Positions 16,701-24,242 of a stretch of DNA of 64,000 bases are shown piece by piece (position 1 is the first letter of the stretch; each line of letters starts with the position of its first letter). Location: contig CAKZLK010000002.1 of assembly GCA_937125455.1 (NCBI GenBank), forward strand, positions 1 to 64,000, written 5' to 3'. The notes beneath the pieces were generated by a model that saw only the letters and a program-made list of their open reading frames with translations, had not been told where the DNA came from and searched no databases. The stretch is from an uncultured Aequorivita sp. (GTDB lineage Bacteria; Bacteroidota; Bacteroidia; Flavobacteriales; Flavobacteriaceae). Position numbers and translations under genes: made by a program.

Positions 16701-17249
16701 ACCGGACATATTCAAAAAATTATAGCTAAAATCATCTGGCCAGTTGTCCATATTTGTTACATCGCGCCCTATACCATATAACTGGTGTTCAGGAAGACTA
16801 TAGTCATAATTGGGATGACCGTTCACCCATTCATCAAAATGGCTTATCGATGTATTGTTTATCCATCCCAGACCACCTGCCAAATCATCAAGATCATTTA
16901 CAGTTCGAAAAACTCCACCACCTGCATTTAGAGTCCATTTGAGCCCTACAGTAGATGAGATATCGTCAACTTTAACTCCTGTTGGAATATAATCAACAGA
17001 AATTGGAATCTGGACTCCATCTACCTCTAATGTATAAATCGGTATGGAAATATTGGTCAATCCCTTTGAGGTATTTACGGGTATACTCCCATATTCAATA
17101 AAACCTGAAGCATTAGGGGTTGGTGGAATACTATTTACCATAGGATCGGTATAGTACGAATTGAAATTATTGCCATCGGGATTCTGGGCAGATACCCCAA
17201 TGTAAGCAAAAATCAACATTGCGAGGAGCGGTAAAAATTGGTTTCTCAT
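13791..17249 (-). CDS. Large secreted RHS-repeat protein, N-terminal partner (RHS-A1)
   Basis: The 1152-aa protein has a signal peptide (residues 1-21, ending VSAQ). Its N-terminal region (PTPNASGFIEYGSIPVNTS, then IPISVDYIPTGVKVDDISS) resembles SpvB/TcB-like starts of secreted RHS proteins. It ends in RHS/YD repeats (YDPLEGISTITDPKGVRVDY, then YDNFGRLEYVRDQDNN) and stops at EYRYKN without a core or tip. It is first in the operon; RHS-B1 follows after 21 bp. The pair could together make one cocoon, as TcB and TcC do in Tc toxins. A TTG/TATATTTG promoter and about 90 nt of leader precede it. Its paralogue is 30795-34283. Confidence 0.85.
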   Translation of the reverse strand: MRNQFLPLLAMLIFAYIGVSAQNPDGNNFNSYYTDPMVNSIPPTPNASGFIEYGSIPVNTSKGLTNISIPIYTLEVDGVQIPISVDYIPTGVKVDDISSTVGLKWTLNAGGGVFRTVNDLDDLAGGLGWINNTSISHFDEWVNGHPNYDYSLPEHQLYGIGRDVTNMDNWPDDFSYNFLNMSGEFKFKPDGTLVKGIEDNLVIQPHNIGTSNLNYSYFSVKDAVGNEFLFSNNMNNKDLSHTAYQYLNYTEGSASTLTNRSSHIVGWLLDDIDTRNGFNINFEYENTQNGVPDYYTYTQTINPISQKIIYAMGCGLDNGCMAGETLPLDCLLESSSSQRHYSFHGTSMQYISQNSLIKKISSQNVDVQFLYDEGNIIDGSTTTVISGWKKRIDQIIITDKLQNKVKKFHFKYSVFNGDPRLKLTEIYEEGFDGFFKPSYKFTYDEDNALPEVASKSKDYEGYYNGKSNTSLMPMSARAYIQQIGSLSSKLSDRYFDFEYLTTGVLTDIEYPTGGKTHFDYEPNAIGVNQSAPLLESFERILNTGEEFGPWNEVDPEALDYYVFSTLIRLDELSNRIHFWVNPQTYCPACDDELISYELPILRLYDFNGSLNDPITLNRRGDFRAGNSLHGREGDLQVSIYNPLESGIYLLQLKVRKSTYNLNDPNSTFVSVNLFGARKKVDGNGNELYEQNYFGGLRIKEVKDIDVDNAIYNEKIFNYKDFFIDETNVYDSYGRNFKKYNWDQNGQVIFNSDLMPLYDYYPTIDGYTYTKVEIENKDQNVHGKTVDEYRPNKVFNSIEGGDIISNKIYDKDENILRNIDYNYFEEEKDEFVFKVPSLMNLSIEYQDDCFFGGVFVGTMQIIKSGFSSDVRDFGHKSFKKYMSSKKSTNFFTVGNDIEPITVVNDFEYNDDMLVTKETTNTKYLASLNGNGDIEYNPLGDPNGKIIEVNYEYPKDIYPIPNIPFGLAISKKVTNNTAPISGQYFDYDIRGNIKSTYRLNKGGGSHSGGPGYVPQEYELDVSYLTEQGKPTQVKGQDGVVTSYIWGYNDQYPVAKIVGLSYATIQTGTITNIKDLSVANPYNEASLIAMLNGLRTSYPSAQVTTYTYDPLEGISTITDPKGVRVDYIYDNFGRLEYVRDQDNNILGKNEYRYKN

Positions 17250-17345
17250 TGAGTGAATATAGTTATGGTTATGTCAATAGACTTAATTTTCAGGCATGGC
17301 AAGCCCAATACAAATTCCGTGATTGTAATTAAAAGGGGAGAATTT

Positions 17346-17377
17346 CAAATATATAAAAATTAAGATTTAATTAACAA
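17346..17377 (-). promoter_or_regulatory. Promoter of the RHS-A1/B1 operon with conserved leader
   Basis: On the reverse strand TTG (17375-17377), 21 nt, then TATATTTG (17346-17353) fit the flavobacterial -33/-7 pattern. Transcription should begin near 17340, giving a leader of about 90 nt. The downstream leader (CTCCCCTTTTAATT and a TTGC-ATG block) is conserved in the second RHS operon at the same spacing. Confidence 0.7.
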
Positions 17378-17510
17378 ACAAAAGAAGATCTTTTCGATGA
17401 AAGGCAATAATTTTTTTTTATTACATTAATCCCCTTTAAAATTTTAAGAGACATCAAGACCTATCTGACATCTTAAAATAGTATCTACTTACAGAGTAAA
17501 TAAAAATTGA

Positions 17511-17538
17511 AAATGGCACCTTTTACAAAATGCCATTT
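17511..17538 (-). terminator. Hairpin in the intergenic region, possible leftward terminator
   Basis: AAATGGCA (17511-17518) pairs with TGCCATTT (17531-17538) around a 12-nt loop, with a T-rich sequence on the reverse strand behind it. It would end leftward transcripts from the Cas2-like gene. A near-perfect palindrome, ATCCTTGACAAGGAT (17575-17589), lies next to it. Apart from these and the RHS promoter, 17250-17640 holds nothing recognisable. Confidence 0.45.
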
Positions 17539-17639
17539 CTTTAAAGACTGGTTCGTTTTAAGCCTTTTTTTATTATCCTTGACAAGGATTCTTCAACGTA
17601 TGTACTGATATTATATATAAATGTGTCAATGTATATGTT

Positions 17640-17776
17640 TATATTTGTAGTAATTTTATCACTATATAGATTGATGTAACAACAATTTTATGAAAGATTC
17701 AAAACAAAAATTGATTATCCAACAAATGGATAACAAGCTTAGGGAACTTATGCCGTGCTCTAAGACCAGATATTAA
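17640..17776 (+). pseudogene. Remnant of mobile mystery protein A with its promoter
   Basis: A TATATTTG box at 17640-17647 precedes ATG 17690, which starts a 28-codon frame: MKDSKQKLIIQQMDNKLREL, then PCSKTRY and TAA (17774-17776). The first 20 residues match the opening of mobile mystery protein A, an HTH protein linked to mobile elements and usually paired with a Fic-type partner. The HTH part and the partner gene are absent, so this is a 5' stub left by deletion. Confidence 0.5.
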
Positions 17777-17800
17777 AATAGCTGTTCTCTTTCAATTTAT

Positions 17801-18052
17801 TTACAGATCATTTGGACTATTGTCCAAGCCTCTCCCAGCCCAAAATGCAGATTTTATAATGATCAAGCCGTCATCTTTACCTATAAACTTTGAGAAGTGG
17901 TCACGGAGTTCTTCGGTCTGGTCATCTTTATAATTAAAACAATATAAGGATTCCAGTACCCGAACTGCTTTGAATTTATTCAACTCATCATAGAGCTTTT
18001 GATAATCCCTACTATTGCGAAGGTCATAACTTACAAAATATTTTACCATCAT
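17801..18052 (-). CDS. Stand-alone Cas2-like / SinR-family small protein
   Basis: The 83-aa protein reads MMVKYFVSYDLRNSRDYQKL, then VRVLESLYCFNYKDDQTEEL and DDGLIIIKSAFWAGRGLDNS. This is the ferredoxin-like pattern (YDL on strand 1, basic central strand, hydrophobic strand 4) of Cas2/VapD-related small proteins annotated as SinR-like. No CRISPR array or Cas1 is present, so a CRISPR role is unlikely. Related proteins are nucleases or toxins, but activity here is unknown. It stands alone between a mobile-element remnant and a pseudogene. Confidence 0.55.
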   Translation of the reverse strand: MMVKYFVSYDLRNSRDYQKLYDELNKFKAVRVLESLYCFNYKDDQTEELRDHFSKFIGKDDGLIIIKSAFWAGRGLDNSPNDL

Positions 18053-18219
18053 TTATTTGGTTTTGGATTATACTATTCCTTTGAGGTTTCCAAATTCAAA
18101 AATAAATAATCAATATTATCCTCCGTTACGGAAATCCACATTCAAAATAATAATTTCGAATTGTTATTGGATAGATAAAACCAGATACCTTTTTAATAAA
18201 AAATACCACTGTTGAAATT

Positions 18220-19649
18220 TTAATTTACTTTTTCAAAAAAAGAGGCCTTTACCCATCCTGCGTAGGTATCCTTTGTAGCAAATTCCTCGTAACCCACTAA
18301 AATCCATATACGGTTACTCTTGATTACAGTAACATTTTGTTTAATTGGGATAACGGCCAATATTTTTGATTTAGCATATGCCCTACTGTACAGGTTTACG
18401 TTTTTTTGTGCCTGAAGTATTTCAGCGCCATCAATAGATCCATTTTTCTTTAGTTCGTTCAATAATATTATTTCTTCCTCTCTAATCTTTAACTCCTTAT
18501 CTTGAGTTTTTTGAATTTTGTCGTTTTGCTCAATGATAGTCTCGTTTTGTACCCTTATGACCGTAGAATTTTGGATTCCTCCAATAGCAATGCCAATGCA
18601 ACAATACTCATCAGGAATTGGGCAACAACACGTGATTTCGTTAGGCGCGTTGTCGTGAAATTTGTTTCTACCCACGCAGTAACTTTTTTATAAAATGTCT
18701 GAAATATTTCTTCGCTAAGCTCTATTTCTTCCGACTGTATAACTTCAGAAAACTCATTTAAAAAATCCTGTGTCTCTATTTTGAAGCTTGAATCCTTTTT
18801 TATTTTTTCCAATATCTCATCAGCCTCCTCCCCTTTTTCAAAGGCATTTATATTATTCAAAAAAGTGCTTCCGGAAATAAAATCAAAAGATGTTAAATTT
18901 TCCGGTCCCTTTAGGAAATTTTCGGCAGAAAAATAGGTGTTGAGCTCCGTCACCCCAAGAATTGATCGTGTCAGTTCCGAATTAAAATCAAGATAATCTT
19001 CATAAAGATTTTTATTGCCCAGAATCTTATTGGAAATATCAAGAGAAGTGGTATTCAGATTAACGGCATCACTCCAATCGCCCATAAATGCAGATTTTGG
19101 CATTAAATAATCCTTATTAACAAGGTCATAAAAGGCGCTCTGGATATTTAATTGATTTTTTACCAAATCATCTATTTTATCGAATTGACCATATGGTTTT
19201 GTTACCATATCGATCCATGTAGGTGTTTTTGTTATTACACTTTCTCTAAAAAAATCCAAAGCGGATGACAGTTCATAAGCTTGTGAGCCAAGACTTAGGG
19301 ATGTTGCCTTATCAAGAGCATTTATGGTAGGAACTCCAACACTTCTAAATGACTCAAATACAGGATTGTTATATGCCGATGTTAGTCTATTAACCTTATC
19401 GTCCATTGCCGTAAATGGTTTTATTCCAGTATTTAATTTTTCATGCGAAGATAATCCCTTGGATTTATTAGCTTTTTTATTGCTATCAGCTAGCAATTTT
19501 TTTATCCGTTTTAATAAGCTCGGATCAATTTTTTCAGTATTAGAAATTACAATCATTTCATATTCATTGAACTATATTCCAAGTTTGCCTGCCATTTCTT
19601 TTGTGGAGAGGTCTTTTAATTTTCTATATTTTTCTAATTTATTTTTCAT
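18220..19649 (-). pseudogene. HTH-transmembrane-SH3 protein gene broken by a stop codon and a frameshift
   Basis: Three pieces read in order. Codons 1-25 from ATG 19649 give an XRE-type start (MKNKLEKYRKLKDLSTKEMA) and end at TAG 19572-19574. The same frame continues from 19571 through 333 more codons (ATG 19556), ending in a membrane segment (FLMSIVALALLL). Near 18590 a one-base shift joins the frame of the last piece (IGGIQNSTVIRVQNETIIEQ), which has a coiled coil and an SH3-like end (GWVKASFF). The shift lies in an ATTG-rich slippage-prone stretch. Neither lesion looks like programmed recoding. The intact protein would bind DNA inside the cell and place an SH3b domain outside. Sequencing error could explain one lesion but less easily both. 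Confidence 0.65.
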
Positions 19650-19676
19650 TATTTCTTAAAGAATTTAGAAAAATTA

Positions 19677-20807
19677 TCACCCAATCACACTACTCAGCTT
19701 AAACATCGGCAAATACATCGCAACCAAAATAATACCCACAATAAGACCTACGAACAGGGTAAGCAAAAAATTAAGCACATTGGAGATGATCTGACCCTGG
19801 TATTTGATTTCGAGACTGTACTGGTCATAAAGTTTTTGGAATATATACTCGGTCTGGTTGGTCTCCTCCGCAACTTTTAAAAGCGCTATTAGTTTTTTAT
19901 CGTAGAACGGATGCTCGGCAAAACTTTCATCAAGCTTTTTTCCTTGTATGATATCTTTTTCTATAGACACTAGGGTCTTTTCCAATGGGTAGAACCTGAT
20001 CATATCGCGTACCAATGCAATTCCACTGACCACTGGGATACGGGCATTGGTAAGCAGGGCCATTGCCTGCGTAAACTGTATCAAGTAGATTTTCTTGATG
20101 TAATTGCCCATTACGGGAATCTTTATTTGGAGGTTGCCGATAAAGCGATAGTACCAATCCTTTTTGGAAACAGCCTTAAATAAGATTATCATCAATAGTA
20201 TTGATATAAAAACAATCCAACCATTGTTTACCACAAAACCCGAAAGTTTTACAATTACTTTAGTAAGCCACGGCAGTTCCACTCTATTCTGCTTAAAAAT
20301 ATCGACAAACATTGGCACCACATACCGTAGCATAAAGAAGACAACGCCGCAGGCGGTCAACAACACTATCAATGGATAGGAAAGGGATGTGATAAGCTGT
20401 CGCCTCAGTTCGGTCTTCCGGTTGAAGAATTCCCTGAGGTCGTTGGTTATTTTGTTCAACTGTCCCGTCTGTTCCCCGATTTTTACAGCATGGTATTCAT
20501 AGGGAGTGAAGTTTTTATTCTTTTGCAAAGCTTCTGACAGTGAGCTACCGGCGACGATCTGTTCAGAAATATCATCGATTAATTTTTTGTCCTTCTGCTT
20601 TTTTTGCATCTCTGAAATCAGGTCTAGGGCACGTTTCAGGTTTACCCCTGAATTGAGCAGCACGCTGAGCTCCGAATAAAACTGCTCCTTGGCCTTATTT
20701 GAAAAGAAATTGCCGAATAGCGATATCTCCCTGTTCAGAAAACTTGTTTTGCTTTTCTGGGTCTCTACTATTTTGGGCGAAGTTATATTTTCAAATTTAA
20801 TCCCCAT
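19677..20807 (-). CDS. gspF: Type II secretion / type IV pilus inner-membrane platform protein GspF
   Basis: The 376-aa protein has two repeated GspF domains. The first includes FYSELSVLLNSGVNLKRALD and GSSLSEALQ (about residues 40-105). The second includes FTQAMALLTNARIPVVSGIA and GKKLDESFAEHPFYDKKLIALLKVAEETNQ (about 240-320). Three membrane segments lie at about 145-165, 195-215 and 350-370. GspF anchors the pseudopilus assembly platform and contacts the ATPase GspE, which is encoded on the right half of the locus (35531-36931). It is last in a tight leftward operon and overlaps the pseudopilin gene by 11 bp. Confidence 0.92.
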   Translation of the reverse strand: MGIKFENITSPKIVETQKSKTSFLNREISLFGNFFSNKAKEQFYSELSVLLNSGVNLKRALDLISEMQKKQKDKKLIDDISEQIVAGSSLSEALQKNKNFTPYEYHAVKIGEQTGQLNKITNDLREFFNRKTELRRQLITSLSYPLIVLLTACGVVFFMLRYVVPMFVDIFKQNRVELPWLTKVIVKLSGFVVNNGWIVFISILLMIILFKAVSKKDWYYRFIGNLQIKIPVMGNYIKKIYLIQFTQAMALLTNARIPVVSGIALVRDMIRFYPLEKTLVSIEKDIIQGKKLDESFAEHPFYDKKLIALLKVAEETNQTEYIFQKLYDQYSLEIKYQGQIISNVLNFLLTLFVGLIVGIILVAMYLPMFKLSSVIG

Positions 20808-21270
20808 TTTCCTTTATTTGGCTATATGCATCTTTGCTCTGAAAGATAAATATAAAATCCCCTTTCTTTTCCCCGAAATTGATTTTTATGGCATCCATAT
20901 TTCCGGCTTCTACTTTTTCCCCTGAATTATATAGTTCAATATCCGTCAGCAAATCCAGTACGGTATCCTTTTCCCGTAGCACCCAATTTTCTTCCCAGAT
21001 ATAACTGACCGAATCCAGAGAATTTTTGAAAGTCAGTTCCCTTCCCAATGGATCGAAGCCGATGGTGTGGTATCTATTAAAATCCACGGTCAGTTGGTCT
21101 GTGAACAAACTGCGTTTGGTGCCTTTGCTGTAATTGTTTTCTATGCTCTGCATATTCTTGGTGAACAGGGTAATAATGGCAAAAGCAAGTCCTGCAACAA
21201 TTGCTGTGACTGCAAGAACAACGAGCATCTCGGTAAGGGTAAATGCGGGTATTTTTTTTTGAAACCTCAT
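20797..21270 (-). CDS. Type II secretion pseudopilin (GspJ/GspH-like)
   Basis: The 157-aa protein has a class III leader ending KKIPA, then FTLTEMLVVLAVTAIVAGLA: F at +1, E at +5 and a hydrophobic helix, the pattern cut by prepilin peptidase. Residue -1 is Ala instead of Gly. The globular part (FTDQLTVDFNRYHTIGFD, then LTFKNSLDSVSYIWEENWVL) fits minor pseudopilins of the J type. It overlaps both neighbours (GspF by 11 bp, the next pseudopilin by 4 bp). Confidence 0.82.
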   Translation of the reverse strand: MRFQKKIPAFTLTEMLVVLAVTAIVAGLAFAIITLFTKNMQSIENNYSKGTKRSLFTDQLTVDFNRYHTIGFDPLGRELTFKNSLDSVSYIWEENWVLREKDTVLDLLTDIELYNSGEKVEAGNMDAIKINFGEKKGDFIFIFQSKDAYSQIKENGD

Positions 21271-21584
21271 TCGGCAAGTTTTATCCGTACTTCCTTTCCG
21301 TTCTTTTTGTTCAGAACTTCTATCACTTTTTCACCTCCCTGTATTTCTATGCCAATATCCCAAAGTGCGGTGTCTTCATAAAAGGGAGCTTTTATTTTTT
21401 CGTTGTTGACAAAATAGGTCAGTTCATTGATCCGGTTCTGGAGTGCCGAGTCATCGGAATTGATGGTTCCCCGAAAAATATTGTTCAGGCTGAGACTGGC
21501 TATCAAAAAAACGATGACAATGATCACCGAGGCGACCATTGTTTCCACAAGTGTGGCCGATCTAACTTTTTTCAATATAACCAT
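21267..21584 (-). CDS. Small minor pseudopilin (GspI-like)
   Basis: The 105-aa protein reads KKVRSATLVETMVASVIIVIV near the N-terminus: cleavage would leave A-T-L-V-E with the conserved Glu at +5 and Ser at -1. Length and position between K-like and J-like genes match GspI. It overlaps the upstream gene by 13 bp and the downstream gene by 4 bp, so translation is coupled. The globular part is short and Lys-rich. Confidence 0.75.
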   Translation of the reverse strand: MVILKKVRSATLVETMVASVIIVIVFLIASLSLNNIFRGTINSDDSALQNRINELTYFVNNEKIKAPFYEDTALWDIGIEIQGGEKVIEVLNKKNGKEVRIKLAE

Positions 21585-22840
21585 TTTACTATGGCTTTAT
21601 CGGAATCCTTAAATGGGAGTCCCCCGAATGCAGGGTCAAGGTCACGCCCCAATACTTTTCCGTTATAGATGTGGTTGATGTAGACCGAACCAAATTCCCT
21701 TGCCAAAAAGCGATCTGCATAAATAGCGCCTTTTACCGTTCCCATTAACTCCACGTTCCCTTGGCAATATACATATCCGTTAACTGTTCCCATTGGACCA
21801 ATGGCTATATGCGTGAATGAATTCATTCTGTTTTCCATCTTCTCTTCCCGTTCGTCCAAATAGATAACCGTTCCTGTTATAGTAGATTTGTCGGCAATAA
21901 AAATAGGTTCTTTACCTTTCGGGACAGGTAGGTTTTCATCTATATCGGTATTCACTATAATCAAAGAAGAGGGATACTTTAGATGTACGTCCTCAGCAAT
22001 TATAATTTTTTCCTTGGCAATAAATGAGGCACTTCCATTAAAACCTTTTTCAATGGCAATCTTGGGAGCTATGACCAAAACATCGGTCAATTGTGCTTCT
22101 TTGGTTATTAAAATTTCGGTTTCGCTCTTGATGACAATGTTTCCAATATAGGTTTCATTTAGGGTAATCTTATTTTTATCATAAACAAATTGTGTATTTT
22201 CAAAAAAAGAATTTTTGTTGATGGCTTCCCGTTGGATTACTTCATCTGAATTTAAAGGAATATACTCCTGCAATCTTCTAATATCGTACAACCAAACAGG
22301 GTCAAGTTCGGGCAGGTCCCCTTTTCCCAAACTGATATTTCCCTTTACCAGTTCCTTGCCGTTGTAGTAATGACCGGAGATAATCCCTGGTTTTATTCCG
22401 AGATCAGAAATATAGGCATCGCCTTCTATAATGGTGTTTCCCACAAGCACCAAGGGGAGCTTATCCTCGGATAAATAAATACTTAGTGCAGGATCGGAAA
22501 CTTTGTTTCCTGTCAAGGCCATTTTGGAAAAATTTTTCGTCTTTGCCGAAGCGGTGCTGTTGATTTTTAAATATCCGCCCCAACTTGTTTTTTTAATATT
22601 TGTGACATATATGTCATTTTCAATTGAAATGGAGTCCGCTATTACGTGTTCTTTCTTTAGGGAATATTCAATTCCAGCAGTGGCACTGTCAATTACATTC
22701 CCCAAAATTTTTGACTGGGTATTAAAAAAAAGATGGGTCTGGGATAGGGTTAAAAAAGAACCTAAAAGTACAGCGATAATGGTAGCGACCAATATCGCAA
22801 ACTGCATCGCGGAGGCTTTTATTTTTTTTGGTCGTATCAC
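21572..22840 (-). CDS. GspK/PilX-like component with a bactofilin-like repeat region
   Basis: The 422-aa protein has a short basic leader and one N-terminal helix (SAMQFAILVATIIAVLLGSF) without a clear Glu at +5, as known for GspK. The rest contains repeated short beta units (GNTIIEGDAYISDLGIKPGI, GNIVIKSETEILITKE, GTVNGYVYCQGNVELMGTVK, GAIYADRF) resembling a bactofilin-like beta helix. By position it corresponds to the tip pseudopilin K of a T2SS. It overlaps its neighbours (4 bp upstream, 13 bp downstream). The assignment to K is positional. Confidence 0.6.
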   Translation of the reverse strand: MIRPKKIKASAMQFAILVATIIAVLLGSFLTLSQTHLFFNTQSKILGNVIDSATAGIEYSLKKEHVIADSISIENDIYVTNIKKTSWGGYLKINSTASAKTKNFSKMALTGNKVSDPALSIYLSEDKLPLVLVGNTIIEGDAYISDLGIKPGIISGHYYNGKELVKGNISLGKGDLPELDPVWLYDIRRLQEYIPLNSDEVIQREAINKNSFFENTQFVYDKNKITLNETYIGNIVIKSETEILITKEAQLTDVLVIAPKIAIEKGFNGSASFIAKEKIIIAEDVHLKYPSSLIIVNTDIDENLPVPKGKEPIFIADKSTITGTVIYLDEREEKMENRMNSFTHIAIGPMGTVNGYVYCQGNVELMGTVKGAIYADRFLAREFGSVYINHIYNGKVLGRDLDPAFGGLPFKDSDKAIVKWLY

Positions 22841-23304
22841 ATTATCGGGAATTTCTTGGTCTGACCCTCATGGCGGATAAAGATGTTCTCTTCTGAGCCT
22901 TTGATAATTTTTAGATTTTGGAGGGTATCCCCTTTTTTCAATAAATATTGCTGGCCATTGACGCTTACAATATAAACACTTGAGGTGGACTTTTTGTCGG
23001 CAACGGTCCCAAAATATCCTATGTCTGGCCATTGTTTCTCGCTTTTTGATTTATAGGTAGCATTTGCGTTTTGGGAAGTGGGCTTTGATTTTGAATAGAC
23101 CGTCCCCAAAAAAGGATCTGTTTCAACTGGAGCCAATGAAAAGGTATCCTTTTGGATTCCCTTGGGAGGTTTGAAGTTTGCTTTCTGTGTTTTGGCTATA
23201 TCGGTGCTCTCTGAACTGAAGGCATCGACAATTTTATAGATCAAAAACCCCCAGATTACAATTACCACGGACAAGAGTATCTTTATGTTTTTGTTGCCCT
23301 TCAA
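22837..23304 (-). CDS. GspC/PilP-like periplasmic connector
   Basis: The 155-aa bitopic protein has one membrane helix (ILLSVVIVIWGFLIYKIVDA, residues 9-28), a disordered linker, and a C-terminal domain (IGYFGTVADKKSTSSVYIVS, then GQQYLLKKGDTLQNLKIIKG) resembling the HR domain of GspC or PilP. These link the inner-membrane platform to the secretin. It overlaps the K-like gene by 4 bp (ATGA) and follows the FN3 lipoprotein by 2 bp. Confidence 0.78.
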   Translation of the reverse strand: MKGNKNIKILLSVVIVIWGFLIYKIVDAFSSESTDIAKTQKANFKPPKGIQKDTFSLAPVETDPFLGTVYSKSKPTSQNANATYKSKSEKQWPDIGYFGTVADKKSTSSVYIVSVNGQQYLLKKGDTLQNLKIIKGSEENIFIRHEGQTKKFPIM

Positions 23305-23306
23305 AA

Positions 23307-24242
23307 CTATTCGTTGGTTGTAAAACTAAAGACGGTGCTGTCATCACTTTGATTTCCCGCTTCGTCAAAAGCTTTCATATACCAGTAATAGGTCTCATTG
23401 GTGTCCAAAGTGGTCTCAAAGGGAGCGGTAACTTCATCCTTTAAAACCAAATCGGTAAGGTTCAGGTTCCGGTATACATAGATGCTATCAAACTCTACAC
23501 TGCCTTCTATTAAAGTTCTTGTCCAATCGAATGAGACCAATGGATTGGTGAGTATCTGCTCATCAGTAGGTGCCGTAAGGCTCGGAATATTTGGAGCGGT
23601 CTTGTCAACAAGGATATTTCGTGAGGAGTAAAGGGTGTATTGATTGTCCTTTTCAGCTCGTACCTGCCATTGTAGGCTGCCCTCTGGGAAAGTAATATCC
23701 AGATTTGTTTCGGTTGTTGTCTCGCTTTGTATGGGTTCTCCATTTTCATCCAGTACTTGAATTCTGTATTGGGTCGCTTCCAGTATCTCATCCCACTTTA
23801 AGTTAAAGGAATCTTCATTGGTAATGAGACCGTTTGATGGAGAAAGCAGGATTACGGTATTATTTGAAAAGTTCGTAATGGGTATTACTTTAAATTTTGC
23901 GGATGAATAGGCCGTAACATAACCACTGTTCTGTGCACGTACCCGCCACTCATATTCATTCTCGATCAATTCAATCTGATAGAAAGTGGAGTCTGTCACA
24001 GTATTTAGAACCAACTGATTTGCATTTGCAAAATTTGGGGTGGCAATCTGAATTTCATAATTGGTAGCCCCTTCCAAACTTTCCCAGTTAAAACGAACCG
24101 AATTGGCTTCTATCTCGGTATTGTTGGCCGGGGCTATCAGTGTTACGCTATCCTCACTGATTTCCTGCTCGAAGAGCACCTCTTCGCAGGAGTATGACCC
24201 AAGGATTAAAAAACATCCCAATATGTATTTGAAATTCTTCAT
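23307..24242 (-). CDS. Outer lipoprotein with three fibronectin-III-like repeats
   Basis: The 311-aa protein has a lipobox (LILGSYSC, Cys at about residue 19). Three repeats follow, with patterns such as LIAPANNTEIEANSVRFNWE, LLSPSNGLITNEDSFNLKWD and LTAPTDEQILTNPLVSFDWT, each with Y-x-W-R-V-R-A or a similar strand F motif. It is the second gene of the T2SS-like operon. It may act as pilotin-like or surface accessory protein, which is inferred only from operon position; a carbohydrate-binding role is also possible. Confidence 0.7.
   Translation of the reverse strand: MKNFKYILGCFLILGSYSCEEVLFEQEISEDSVTLIAPANNTEIEANSVRFNWESLEGATNYEIQIATPNFANANQLVLNTVTDSTFYQIELIENEYEWRVRAQNSGYVTAYSSAKFKVIPITNFSNNTVILLSPSNGLITNEDSFNLKWDEILEATQYRIQVLDENGEPIQSETTTETNLDITFPEGSLQWQVRAEKDNQYTLYSSRNILVDKTAPNIPSLTAPTDEQILTNPLVSFDWTRTLIEGSVEFDSIYVYRNLNLTDLVLKDEVTAPFETTLDTNETYYWYMKAFDEAGNQSDDSTVFSFTTNE

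Noticed and set aside
17801-18052. CRISPR-Cas system suggested by the Cas2-like protein
   Set aside because: No Cas1, effector genes or repeat-spacer array in the window.
18555-18675. Programmed -1 frameshift in the SH3 protein gene
   Set aside because: No X-XXY-YYZ slippery heptamer or downstream stem is visible, and a nonsense codon near the 5' end already points to decay.
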